The notes under the pieces were generated by a model. The model searched no databases, had not been told where the DNA came from, and was given only the letters and a program-made list of their open reading frames with translations. From the NCBI GenBank assembly GCA_028824555.1, contig JAPPDJ010000018.1, positions 36,280-100,279 on the forward strand: a stretch of DNA of 64,000 nucleotides, given 5' to 3'. This DNA comes from Gammaproteobacteria bacterium (GTDB taxonomy: Bacteria > Pseudomonadota > Gammaproteobacteria > Pseudomonadales > Azotimanducaceae). Below are positions 1 through 8,642 of the stretch, piece by piece. Each line of letters starts with the position of its first letter. Within the stretch, counting starts at the first letter, position 1. The translations under genes and the position numbers were made by a program.

Positions 1-1
1 C

Positions 2-1156
2 ATGACCCAATACGAGGCGGGCACCTCCTGCACCCAGGCCTTGGCGTGGCTCGGTGCCGACGTGGTGAAGGTGGAGGCGCCGGGACGCGGTGACCCCGGC
101 CGTGGCCCAAGCGGCAACGGCGAGTACTTCGTGGTCTGGAACTCCAACAAGCGCAGCGTCGCCATCGACCTCAAGAACCCCCGCGGTCGCGCCCTCTTGC
201 TCGACATGCTGCCGAACTACGACGTGTTCGTGGAGAACTACGGCCCCGGCGTGATGGAGAAGCTCAATCTCACCTACGACGTGATGAAGGCCGTGAAGCC
301 CGACATCATCTATGCCCGGCTCAAGGGCTTCGGCCTCAGCGGCCCCTGGGCCGACTACAAGTGCTACGACATGGTGGCGCAGTCCGCTGCCGGCGCCTTC
401 TCCATCACCGGCGAAGCGGACGGGCCGCCCCTTCGCCCCGGCCCTACCACCGGCGACGCCGGCACCGGCGTGCAAATGGCCCTCGCCATCTCCGCCGCCT
501 ACATCCAGAAACTCAACACCGGCAAGGGGCAAATGATCGAGGTGTCGATGCAGGAGGCCATGACCTACTACCTGCGCACCGCCACCTCCGGCGGCAACTA
601 CGGCGAACGCGCCGCCCGCCGCTCCGGCAACGGCGGCCTGCCCACCATGACCCTCTACCGCTGCCAGGGCGACGGCGCCAACGACTACGTGTACATCATG
701 GCCGTCACCCCACGCATGTGGGAATCGTTGGCGCACGCCATCGGCCGCGCGGACCTGCTCGAAGACCCACGCTTCAAGGAGCCAAGGAACCGCTACGCCA
801 ACGCCGAGGCCCTCCAGGCCGAAATCGAGGCGTGGACCCTCGCGCGCGACAAGTATCAAGCCATGCGCGAACTCGCCGAGGGCGGCGTACCCGCCAGCGC
901 CGTGCTCGACACCGCCGACCTCTACCGCAACCCCCACCTCGTCGAACGCGGCTTCGTCCACGAAGTGGAACACGACGCCCTCGGCAAGGTGACCCTGCTC
1001 GGCTGGGCCGCCCGCATGTCCGAAAGCCACGTCCCCATCAAGGCCGCCCCCCTGCTCGGCAGCCACACCCGGGAAGTGCTAGGTGCGGACCTCGGCTTGG
1101 ACGATGCGGCGATGGAAGAACTGTCGGCAGCCGGCATCGTCGGCGAACCCGGCTAG
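2..1156 (+). CDS. CaiB/BaiF family (family III) CoA-transferase, 5' end outside window
   Basis: Family III CoA-transferases move CoA between acyl acids in the cytoplasm, usually in carnitine, oxalate or aromatic acid metabolism. The visible 384 residues contain the family N-terminal block (QALAWLGADVVKVE, PGRGDPGR), the KRSVAIDLK segment and the G-D pair in TTGDAGTG (residue 152 from the first visible ATG), where the catalytic Asp of this family sits. The first ATG falls inside the conserved N-terminal block, so the true start is probably 10-20 codons upstream, outside the window. The stop TAG at 1154 runs straight into a C-type repeat (CAGCCTGTCGGAC). The substrate cannot be told from sequence. 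Confidence 0.9.
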   Translation: MTQYEAGTSCTQALAWLGADVVKVEAPGRGDPGRGPSGNGEYFVVWNSNKRSVAIDLKNPRGRALLLDMLPNYDVFVENYGPGVMEKLNLTYDVMKAVKPDIIYARLKGFGLSGPWADYKCYDMVAQSAAGAFSITGEADGPPLRPGPTTGDAGTGVQMALAISAAYIQKLNTGKGQMIEVSMQEAMTYYLRTATSGGNYGERAARRSGNGGLPTMTLYRCQGDGANDYVYIMAVTPRMWESLAHAIGRADLLEDPRFKEPRNRYANAEALQAEIEAWTLARDKYQAMRELAEGGVPASAVLDTADLYRNPHLVERGFVHEVEHDALGKVTLLGWAARMSESHVPIKAAPLLGSHTREVLGADLGLDDAAMEELSAAGIVGEPG

Positions 1157-1300
1157 CAGCCTGTCGGACCTGGTGCGCCGCCGGAGGAGAGCGTCCCGCT
1201 CTCCATCGCGCCGCTAGGCGCGCAGAACATTCGCTGACCATCAAGGATGCGCGCCCTTACGGGCGCGATGGAGGGCGGGACGCCCTCCCTCCGGACCACC
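1157..1300. repeat. Intergenic palindromic repeat: C core followed by type A copy 1
   Basis: CAGCCTGTCGGAC follows the stop codon of the CoA-transferase. From about 1181 to 1294 lies a type A element: a first hairpin with arms GGAGAGCG/CGCTCTCC, a CGCGCC/GGCGCG hairpin, a GCGCCC/GGGCGC hairpin and a last hairpin GGAGGGCG/CGCCCTCC. The same arrangement recurs near 2753, 24317, 33831 and 46921. No gene is seen between 1157 and 1433. Confidence 0.75.
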
Positions 1301-1433
1301 GTGCCAGGCGCTGTGCGACTCAGCATGGGCCACTACCATGCCCCGCAGTTCCCCATTGGGCGCAGAGTTCGAGCGGCACAGCCACACCGGCGCCATTCCT
1401 CCGCTGGTGGAAGGGCTTTGGTCAGATGCTCAC

Positions 1434-2195
1434 CTAGTGGTTCCACCAAGGCTGGTCCGACCAGGAGCGCAGATCCAGCTCGTGCGTCCAAACCGATCGA
1501 TGCTGGTTCGCGAGGTAGTGGTATGCGTCGGCGATCCGCTCCGGCAGCATCAGCCCGTCTTCGGCGCCGCGGGTGGCACGCAACTCTTGATACCGCTCGG
1601 GGCCCAGCATCTTCCCGAGCGTGTCCGGCGCATCTACCGAACCGTCCACGACGACGTGCGCGACATGAATCCCCTTCGGTGACAGCTCCGCATTCAGCGT
1701 CTGGCACAGCATGCGCCGCCCGCCCATCGCCGCCGCGTGCGAGTGCTGCCCGGCATTGCCGCGCACCGCGGCGGTGGCCGAGGTGACGATGATGGTGCCG
1801 CTGCCGCGCTCCACCATCGCTGGCGCCACTGCCTGCGCCAGCCGAAAGAGCCCGAACGTCGCTAACCGCCAACCCATCTCGAAGGCCTTGAGGCTGGTGT
1901 TCTCAAGGCTGCGATTGCCGATTTGGGCGCCGAGATTGAACACCGCAATCTCGATGGGCCCGATTTCCGCCTCCGTCGCCGCCACCCGCTCCTCGATCGT
2001 GCCTTCCACGACCGCGTTCATCAGAAAGCCTGAAGCCGTGCCACCTGCGCCTTCGATGTCGCGGACGAGCTTGGCCAGCCCCGCCTCGTCACTGCGCCGA
2101 CACAGCACCGCGTGAAATCCCTCGCGGGCAAACCGCTTGCCCACCGTGCCGCCAATCCCGGCACCGGCTCCAATAACCAAACAGACAGGCTTCAT
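1434..2195 (-). CDS. SDR-family protein with substituted catalytic Tyr/Lys
   Basis: A 253-residue short-chain dehydrogenase/reductase fold protein. The nucleotide-binding motif GAGAGIGG lies at the N-terminus and the NLGAQ segment corresponds to the usual NAG. The active-site Ser (VTSATAA) is present, but the YxxxK motif is replaced by HAAAM (SHAAAMGGRR), so normal proton-relay catalysis is doubtful. The start was set at MKPVCLVIG; a longer frame adds 11 unlikely residues. It is divergent from the VOC gene. It may bind NAD(P) without catalysis or use an unusual mechanism; substrate unknown. Confidence 0.8.
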   Translation of the reverse strand: MKPVCLVIGAGAGIGGTVGKRFAREGFHAVLCRRSDEAGLAKLVRDIEGAGGTASGFLMNAVVEGTIEERVAATEAEIGPIEIAVFNLGAQIGNRSLENTSLKAFEMGWRLATFGLFRLAQAVAPAMVERGSGTIIVTSATAAVRGNAGQHSHAAAMGGRRMLCQTLNAELSPKGIHVAHVVVDGSVDAPDTLGKMLGPERYQELRATRGAEDGLMLPERIADAYHYLANQHRSVWTHELDLRSWSDQPWWNH

Positions 2196-2273
2196 TACCA
2201 CTCCCTTGCGATGACTTGGACAGGCCAAAAAGGGTCCTACGGCCGCGTGCGGCGCATCTTACAGACGAAAGGT

Positions 2274-2675
2274 ATGCTGCCGGCATCTGATCTGCCCGAC
2301 CAAGCCATGTTCCGCTCCGCCGCACCCGTGTTCCCCGTTGCCGATGTCAATGCCGCCGTGCGGTGGTACGCAGACGTGCTCGGCTTCGAGGCGCTGCACG
2401 TGAATGCCGACGCGGACGGCACGGCGAACTACGCCATCGTCCGCTTGGGCGAGGTGCAGGTCCACCTCCTGCAAAACGGCTTCGAGGACGAGTCGATGCG
2501 CTCCCCCGCCGAGGCGATGTTGACGATGTCTGGCGACATCGACGCCCTTGCGGTGCGGCTCAAGCAACGGGGTCTCGTCTTCCACCGCGAGATTGCGGAT
2601 CAGCCCTGGGGAGCCAGGGACTTCACCGTGCTGGACCCAGACGGCAACCGCATATGGATCGCCGCTTTCGGCTAG
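2274..2675 (+). CDS. VOC-superfamily protein (glyoxalase/bleomycin-resistance fold)
   Basis: A 133-residue vicinal-oxygen-chelate protein. It shows the VFPVADVNAAVRWYADVLGF start typical of the fold, the paired beta-alpha-beta modules and the C-terminal DPDGNRIWI signature. An acidic residue and QVHL provide plausible metal ligands. Members include glyoxalases, dioxygenases and resistance proteins that bind drugs; nothing here selects among them. ATG 2274 was chosen; ATG 2307 (MFRSAAP) is an equally sensible start directly before the domain. It stands alone, divergent from the SDR gene and followed by a repeat. Confidence 0.75.
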   Translation: MLPASDLPDQAMFRSAAPVFPVADVNAAVRWYADVLGFEALHVNADADGTANYAIVRLGEVQVHLLQNGFEDESMRSPAEAMLTMSGDIDALAVRLKQRGLVFHREIADQPWGARDFTVLDPDGNRIWIAAFG

Positions 2676-2752
2676 GCACACACCCTCGCCAACCCGCCAC
2701 GTCGACGGTCGGCGGTTTCATTTTCGACTTGCCCAGCGCCCGCTCCGTCCTC

Positions 2753-2864
2753 GGAGGGAGGGCGTCCCGCCCTCCATCGCGCCGCCAGGCGCGGAGAACA
2801 CTCGCTGCACCGGCATGACGCGCGCCCTTGCGGGCGCGTTGGAGGGCGAGACGCCCTCCCTCCA
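2753..2864. repeat. Type A palindromic repeat, copy 2
   Basis: This copy has a first hairpin GGAGGGCG/CGCCCTCC with loop TCC, a CGCGCC/GGCGCG stem, a GCGCCC/GGGCGC stem and a last GGAGGGCG/CGCCCTCC hairpin. Relative to copy 1, the first stem changes A-T to G-C on both arms, so pairing is preserved. The rest of the 2676-3014 gap holds the fbiC promoter and no gene. Confidence 0.75.
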
Positions 2865-2940
2865 GAGTGCGCCGGGCCGGCCAGTCCTACACGATCGCCG
2901 GGCCCCAACCCCCACCTCCCCGTGACCTCCCTCCGGAGCG

Positions 2941-2969
2941 CCGACAGCGCGGCTCGATTCGGCCATAAT
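2941..2969 (+). promoter_or_regulatory. Putative sigma70-type promoter for fbiC
   Basis: CCGACA (2941-2946), a 17-nt spacer and CATAAT (2964-2969) match the -35 box at 4/6 and the -10 box at 5/6 positions. It lies 45 nt before the fbiC ATG, on the same strand, in a gap with no other gene. Prediction from sequence only. Confidence 0.45.
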
Positions 2970-3014
2970 GCGCGGTTCACCTAAAGCCAAGACGCGGGAG
3001 GCGGCAGGCAAGGC

Positions 3015-5480
3015 ATGAGCATCGCGAGGGTTCTCGAACGCGCCCTAGACGGCAAGCTGCCCACCGACGACGAGGCGCTGCTCCTTGCCGACCATGCCGA
3101 CACCGCTGCCCTCGCCAACGTTGCCGCCACGCTCAGAGACCGCGGCTTCCTGAATCTCGTTACCTACTCGCGCAAGGTCTTCATCCCGCTCACGCACCTT
3201 TGTCGCGACGTCTGCCACTACTGCACCTTTGCGCAAACTCCCTCGAAGCTCGACGTCCCCTACATGGACCTGGACGCCGTGCTGGAGGTCGCGCGCAATG
3301 GCGCCCGGCTCGGCTGCAAGGAGGCGCTGTTCACCCTGGGCGAGAAGCCGGAACTGCGCTACCGCGCCGCCCGCGAATGGCTGGCCGAGCACGGCTACGC
3401 CACCACCTTGGAATACCTGCGCGATGCCGCCGAGGCCGTGTTCAAGGAAACGGGCCTCTTGCCCCATCTCAACCCCGGCAACATGACGCCGGAAGAGATC
3501 GAGATGCTGCGCCCGGTTTCGCCTTCGATGGGCATCATGCTCGAATCCGCCTCCGAGCGGCTCACCGAGAAGGGCATGCCGCACTACGGCTCGCCGGACA
3601 AGGTTCCGGCGGTGCGGCTGAAGACGCTCGACGATGCGGGCGCTGCCAACATCCCCTTCACCACCGGCATCTTGATCGGCATCGGTGAAACCCGTCGGGA
3701 ACGCATCGAGTCGCTCCTGGCCATCCGCAAGGTGCAGGAACGGCGCGGCCACATTCAGGAAATCATCATCCAGAACTTCCGTGCCAAGCCCGGTACCAAG
3801 ATGCGCGCGGCGCCGGAGCCCGACCTCGAGGAACTGCTGTGGACCATCGCCGTGGCGCGCATCCTCTTCGGCGAATCCATGAGCGTGCAGGCACCGCCGA
3901 ACCTCAGCCCCGGCGTGTTGCCGCAGATCGTCGCCGCCGGCATCAACGACTGGGGCGGCGTCTCGCCCCTCACGCCCGACTTCGTCAATCCCGAAGCGCC
4001 GTGGCCGCATCTCGACGAACTCGCCCGCGAGACCAAGGCCGCCGGCAAGACCCTGCACGAACGCCTCACCATCTATCCCGAATACGCGCAGAACGTGCAG
4101 CGCTGGGTCGATCCCGGCCTTGCGAGCGCCGTGCTCGACGCCATCGACGGCGAAGGACTCCCGCGCACAGACACCTGGTCGCCCGGGGAGGACGAACCGC
4201 CCCCCACAGAAATCCTGCACCAGATCGGCCAGCAGCCGAAGCAGGTTTCCAGCGACGTTGCCGAGATCCTCGAAAGCGCGCGTCGGGGCGAGGACCTTGC
4301 CGAGGCCGACCTCGTCCGCCTCATCCGCGCCCGCGGCGACGACTTCGGCGCCGTGGTGCAAGCGGCCAACACCCTGCGCGAGGAAACCGCTGGCGACACC
4401 GTCTCCTTCGTCGTCAACCGCAACATCAACTACACCAACATCTGCTACTTCAAGTGCCAGTTCTGCGCCTTCTCCAAGGGCAAGCTGGCCGAGAACCTGC
4501 GCGGCCGCCCGTATGACCTGAGCCCCGAAGAGATCGCCCGCCGCGTACGCGAGGCATGGGACCGGGGCGGCACCGAAGTGTGCATGCAGGGCGGCATTCA
4601 CCCGGAATACACCGGCGCCACCTATCTCGACATCCTGCGCACCGTGCGCGAAGCCGTACCGGAAATGCACATCCACGCCTTCTCGCCCTTGGAAGTGTGG
4701 CAAGGCGCAGCAACCTCCAACCTGCCCTTGCCGGATTACCTCCAGCAGCTCAAGGACGCCGGCCTCGGCACCCTGCCCGGCACTGCCGCCGAAATCCTCG
4801 ACGACGAGGTGCGCGCCGTCATCTGCCCTGACAAGATCAACACCTCCCAGTGGCTCGAAGTGATGGAAGCCGCGCACGAGGTGGGCTTCCGCACCACCGC
4901 CACCATCATGTACGGCCACGTGGATCAGCCCAAGCACTGGGCCCGCCACCTGATCCGCGTGCGCGACCTGCAAAAGCGCACCGGCGGCTTCACCGAATTC
5001 GTGCCGCTGCCGTTCGTCCACATGGAAGCCCCGCTCTACCTCAAGGGCAAGGCCCGCCGCGGCCCCACCTTCCGCGAAGCCATCCTCGTCCACTCGGTGG
5101 CGCGCTTGGCCCTGCACCCACACATCACCAACATCCAGGCAAGCTGGGTGAAGCTCGGCCACGAAGGCGTGCGCGCGGCCTTGAACGCCGGCTGCAACGA
5201 CCTGGGCGGCACGCTGATGAACGAGAGCATCACCCGCGCCGCCGGCACCGTCCACGGCCAGGAAACCTCACCCCAGTGCATGATCGACATCATCGAATCC
5301 GCCGGCCGCACGCCCCGCCAGCGCACCACCACCTACCACGACGCCTCGCCAGAGCTGATCGCCAAGGGCCTAGCCGCCGGCGAACTCGACGAAATCGTCA
5401 ACACCCCCGCCCGCAAATACGAACGCAAGCGCAGCAAGGACAACTTGGTACGAAACGCGATTCCGGCAGTGGAGGTGTAG
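3015..5480 (+). CDS. fbiC: FbiC: fused CofG-CofH, FO (F420 chromophore) synthase
   Basis: A bifunctional radical-SAM enzyme that makes 7,8-didemethyl-8-hydroxy-5-deazariboflavin (FO), the chromophore of coenzyme F420, from tyrosine and 5-amino-6-ribitylaminouracil. The protein has 821 residues, normal for FbiC. The N-terminal CofG half carries CRDVCHYC (Cys63, Cys67, Cys70) and the C-terminal CofH half CYFKCQFC (Cys477, Cys481, Cys484); both are C-x3-C-x2-C iron-sulfur sites. Other CofH-like blocks include QGGIHP and HAFSPLE. Fused CofGH is typical of actinobacteria; archaea have two genes. It stands alone behind a sigma70-like promoter, 25 kb from the cofE-cofD-cofC block. Confidence 0.97.
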   Translation: MSIARVLERALDGKLPTDDEALLLADHADTAALANVAATLRDRGFLNLVTYSRKVFIPLTHLCRDVCHYCTFAQTPSKLDVPYMDLDAVLEVARNGARLGCKEALFTLGEKPELRYRAAREWLAEHGYATTLEYLRDAAEAVFKETGLLPHLNPGNMTPEEIEMLRPVSPSMGIMLESASERLTEKGMPHYGSPDKVPAVRLKTLDDAGAANIPFTTGILIGIGETRRERIESLLAIRKVQERRGHIQEIIIQNFRAKPGTKMRAAPEPDLEELLWTIAVARILFGESMSVQAPPNLSPGVLPQIVAAGINDWGGVSPLTPDFVNPEAPWPHLDELARETKAAGKTLHERLTIYPEYAQNVQRWVDPGLASAVLDAIDGEGLPRTDTWSPGEDEPPPTEILHQIGQQPKQVSSDVAEILESARRGEDLAEADLVRLIRARGDDFGAVVQAANTLREETAGDTVSFVVNRNINYTNICYFKCQFCAFSKGKLAENLRGRPYDLSPEEIARRVREAWDRGGTEVCMQGGIHPEYTGATYLDILRTVREAVPEMHIHAFSPLEVWQGAATSNLPLPDYLQQLKDAGLGTLPGTAAEILDDEVRAVICPDKINTSQWLEVMEAAHEVGFRTTATIMYGHVDQPKHWARHLIRVRDLQKRTGGFTEFVPLPFVHMEAPLYLKGKARRGPTFREAILVHSVARLALHPHITNIQASWVKLGHEGVRAALNAGCNDLGGTLMNESITRAAGTVHGQETSPQCMIDIIESAGRTPRQRTTTYHDASPELIAKGLAAGELDEIVNTPARKYERKRSKDNLVRNAIPAVEV

Positions 5481-5523
5481 AGCGCACGTCTCCGCTCTAC
5501 TCGAAGGCGGGTGACACGCCACT

Positions 5524-5551
5524 AGGGGCGAGGGCACCTTCCCTCGCCCCT
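5524..5551 (+). terminator. Hairpin downstream of fbiC, terminator-like
   Basis: Perfect 11-bp inverted repeat, AGGGGCGAGGG and CCCTCGCCCCT, with a 6-nt loop, 44 nt after the fbiC stop. No U-tract follows, so it is either a weak or factor-dependent terminator or a member of the intergenic hairpin families (type D-like) in this window. Confidence 0.4.
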
Positions 5552-5600
5552 GGCCCCCAAAGAGCTGCGAGAGGCCAATGCCTCCGCACCCCTACTCGAT

Positions 5601-5629
5601 TTCTGCGGCGCGGAGCCACGGCCTATACT
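5601..5629 (+). promoter_or_regulatory. Weak sigma70-like promoter before the helicase operon
   Basis: TTCTGC (5601-5606), 17-nt spacer, TATACT (5624-5629). The -10 matches at 5/6, the -35 poorly. The predicted transcript would begin almost at ATG 5638, implying a leaderless mRNA or a start at ATG 5644. Confidence 0.25.
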
Positions 5630-5637
5630 TCCGTCTC

Positions 5638-8589
5638 ATGCCCATGCACCCCATCCATCGACGCTATTACGCCGAGGACTTGGTGCGGCTGCGCCGGGCG
5701 GGGGAGCGACGGCGGCATATTGCGTCGCAGCGCCGGGGGCGGGTGGATCCGAATCCGCATCAGATCGATGCGGTGATGTTCGCGTTGCAGCGGATCCCTC
5801 AAGGGGGCTGCATCCTTGCGGACGAGGTGGGGCTCGGCAAGACCATCGAGGCGGGGCTGGTCATCGCCCAGGTGATGGCGGAGAGCGCCACCCGCATCCT
5901 CATCGTCGTGCCGCGACCGCTGCTTGGGCAATGGCAAGACGAGCTGTCACTCCTGTTCGGCATCGAAGCGGTTGAGGCGGCAGAGCCCGACGCCGATCTT
6001 GCCGCCGACGGGGTCTTTCTGGTGGGCAGGGAATACGCCGGCGGCAGGGCCGGTCACGGTCGCCTGCGCGAAGCGCCGCCCTTTGACCTCTGCCTCATCG
6101 ACGAGGCGCACGAGGTGTTCGCCGGCATCCACCGCCGCTACGACGGCGATGGGCAGTATCGCGAAGACAGTCCCTACGCCCGCACTGCCCACCGAGTGCG
6201 CGAGATCATCGGTGCGGCACCCGTGTTGCTCCTCTCCGCAACGCCGATTCAGAACTCCTTGAGCGAGCTTTGGGGGCTCGTGCAATACGTGGACCCCAGC
6301 GGCACGCTGCTCGGCGACAAACCCGTGTTCGAGAAGGTCTTCTGCGCCGACGACGGGCGCGGCGTGACAATGGAGCAAGCGGACGAACTCAAGCGCCGCC
6401 TCGGCACCGTGGTGCAGCGCACGCTCCGGCGGCAGGCGCAGGAATTCATGGAGCAGCCGTTCGTCAGCAGGCATGCGCGGCTTTTCGAGTACCGCATGAG
6501 CGCCGCCGAACGGGCGCTCTACGACGACGTGACCACCTACCTCCTGTCCCCGCGCCTTCACGCCTTCAGCGGCAAGGCCCGACAACTGTTGCTGCTCGGC
6601 TTCCACCGCCGCATGGCTTCCTCTACGGCCGCCCTCGCGGCGAGCCTTGAACGCGTGGCCGAACGCCTGCGCGCAATGCTGCGCGGTGACCCTGCCGATG
6701 CGGCCACCGCCTTTTCGGACGACTTGGAGGACGATGCCGAAGAGGAACAGGAGGCAGAAGCGCCAAAGCCCAAGGCACCGGAGCTGCCCATCGAAGCTTC
6801 CCCAAACCAACAGGGCATGGAGGACGAGCTGGCGCTGGTGGAGAGCTTCGTCGAGCGCGCCCGGAGCCTCCCGCACGACAGCAAGGCCGCGAGCCTGGTC
6901 AAGGCCGTGCGCATGGTGCTGGACCGCCCGGCAGACCGCCGCAAGATGGTGGTGTTCACCGAGTCTCTCACCACACAGGACTACCTGCAGGGCCTCTTGA
7001 TCCGCCAGACGGAACTGCGCGACGAAGACATCACGCTCTTCCGCGGCGTCAACGACTCCCCCCGTGCCCAGGCGGCCTTGCGCGCTTGGCGCGAGAACCG
7101 CCAGAGCGACGTGCGCCTAAGCCCATCCGCCGCCATGCGCCTCGCCTTGGTCGATGAGTTCCGCCAACGCTCCACCGTGATGATCTGCTCCGAAGCCGGC
7201 GCCAAGGGCCTTAACCTGCAGTTCTGCGACACCGTGGTGAACTACGACCTGCCCTGGAACCCGCAGCGCATCGAACAGCGCATCGGCCGCTGCCATCGCT
7301 ATCGCCAGAAGCGCGATGTCACCGTCATCAACTTCCTCGCCGCCGACAACGAAGCCCAGCGCCTCACCTTCGACATCCTCGCGAGCAAGCTCGACCTCTT
7401 CGGCGATGTGCTCGACATGTCCGACGTGGTGCTGCAAACGCCGCGCTCGAACGCGTCCGAGGAACTCGCCTCTGCCCTCGGCTCCAACTTCGAGGGCGAA
7501 CTGCGCCGCATCTGGGATCGCGCGCGATCGGTGGAAGAGGTGGAGGAGGAGCTGCGCCGCCTCAGCGAGACGATGGAGGAGCGCCGGCAGGAACTGCAGC
7601 GCATCCGCTCCCGCACCGCGGGCCTCATCGAATCCAGTCTCGACGGTTCCGTACGCGATGTGTTCCGGGACATTCAGGACGAGTTGCCGGAGGCTCTCGC
7701 CACCTTCGATGCCGAGCTAGAGCGGGTGCTCACAGCCTATCTCGACGCCGCCGACCTCGCCTGGCGGGTGGACGAACGCGGCAATCGGCGCCTGCACATC
7801 GGCGCATCGCGGCGACTGCCGGGGCGCTTTGCCGAGGGCGCCTCCGTGGCCTTGGGCGGCTCGTCCGCCAACGGCGAAGAGACGCTGCACCTCGCCCACG
7901 ACCTCATCAAGGCTGCCGTGGCCGAAGCACGGCAGGCCGGCAGCGGCGCCTTTCGCGTGCGCTTTGCGCTCGGCACCGACGCTCCCGCCCCGCTCCGTAA
8001 TCGGCGCGGCCAACGAGGCCGACTCGCACTCACCAAGGTTGCCCACCTCGGCTTCGAACGGGAAGAGCGGCTCTGCGTCACCGCGGTGTTCGAGGATTCG
8101 GAAGTGCTGAAACCCGCCGAAGCCGCACTCGAACTCGTGCGTCAGCCCTGCACGGACAGCGCGCCATTCGATCCCCCGCTCGCGGTCAGCGCCGACGAAC
8201 TCGACGAGGTGGTGGACGAGGAGATGTTCCTGGATCAGTCGGAAGCCGCCGAAGCGGACCAGAAGGGCTTCGAGGACGCGATGGAGCAACTCGATCAATA
8301 TCTCGCCGACCGCACGCTGGTGCTGCGCCGAACCCTCGAACTGCAGCGCAAGCGGCTGACAGGCGCCGAACGCGCCCGCGACGCCGCCATCGGCGCAGAC
8401 AATCGCGCCCAGGCGGGCGAGCGGGTGGTCGCCGCGGAACGGGAACTCGCCCGGATCGAGCGCGCCATCGAGGCTCTCGCGACGCGCGATGACCCGGCTT
8501 ACGCCCGCGCCAAGGAGCGTGCGCACAGCCGCCGCTATGCCTTGCCTACTGTGGAGAGACTGCTGACCGCGGAGTTCGAGATCGCGTGA
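5638..8589 (+). CDS. RapA/SNF2-type DEAH-box helicase, first gene of a helicase-nuclease-ATPase operon
   Basis: A 983-residue superfamily 2 ATPase. Motif I is DEVGLGKTIEAG (Lys68), motif II is IDEAHE (Asp155-His158), and motif III resembles LLLSATPIQN. The C-terminal RecA lobe has ICSEAGAKGLNLQ near residue 521 and NPQRIEQRIGRCHR, the SNF2/RapA motif VI. Charged helical segments fill the C-terminal third. Such proteins remodel DNA-protein complexes or translocate on duplex DNA. The start is ATG 5638; MHP at 5644 is an alternative. The stop overlaps or lies near the start of a metallophosphoesterase, followed by a Rad50-like ATPase, so the three proteins probably work together on DNA ends or invading DNA. 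Confidence 0.9.
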   Translation: MPMHPIHRRYYAEDLVRLRRAGERRRHIASQRRGRVDPNPHQIDAVMFALQRIPQGGCILADEVGLGKTIEAGLVIAQVMAESATRILIVVPRPLLGQWQDELSLLFGIEAVEAAEPDADLAADGVFLVGREYAGGRAGHGRLREAPPFDLCLIDEAHEVFAGIHRRYDGDGQYREDSPYARTAHRVREIIGAAPVLLLSATPIQNSLSELWGLVQYVDPSGTLLGDKPVFEKVFCADDGRGVTMEQADELKRRLGTVVQRTLRRQAQEFMEQPFVSRHARLFEYRMSAAERALYDDVTTYLLSPRLHAFSGKARQLLLLGFHRRMASSTAALAASLERVAERLRAMLRGDPADAATAFSDDLEDDAEEEQEAEAPKPKAPELPIEASPNQQGMEDELALVESFVERARSLPHDSKAASLVKAVRMVLDRPADRRKMVVFTESLTTQDYLQGLLIRQTELRDEDITLFRGVNDSPRAQAALRAWRENRQSDVRLSPSAAMRLALVDEFRQRSTVMICSEAGAKGLNLQFCDTVVNYDLPWNPQRIEQRIGRCHRYRQKRDVTVINFLAADNEAQRLTFDILASKLDLFGDVLDMSDVVLQTPRSNASEELASALGSNFEGELRRIWDRARSVEEVEEELRRLSETMEERRQELQRIRSRTAGLIESSLDGSVRDVFRDIQDELPEALATFDAELERVLTAYLDAADLAWRVDERGNRRLHIGASRRLPGRFAEGASVALGGSSANGEETLHLAHDLIKAAVAEARQAGSGAFRVRFALGTDAPAPLRNRRGQRGRLALTKVAHLGFEREERLCVTAVFEDSEVLKPAEAALELVRQPCTDSAPFDPPLAVSADELDEVVDEEMFLDQSEAAEADQKGFEDAMEQLDQYLADRTLVLRRTLELQRKRLTGAERARDAAIGADNRAQAGERVVAAERELARIERAIEALATRDDPAYARAKERAHSRRYALPTVERLLTAEFEIA

Positions 8590-8642
8590 CCAAGGACGCT
8601 GCCGGCAATGCCCCCGGAGGGCAACGACGAGAGGAGGACGAT

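Noticed and set aside
3045..5255. A 736-codon open frame on the minus strand opposite fbiC
   Set aside because: It mirrors the GC-rich codons of fbiC, has no recognisable motif, and fbiC is unmistakable. Similar antisense frames opposite the ABC operon (16660-18450) and the second TonB receptor (48634-50571) were rejected for the same reason.
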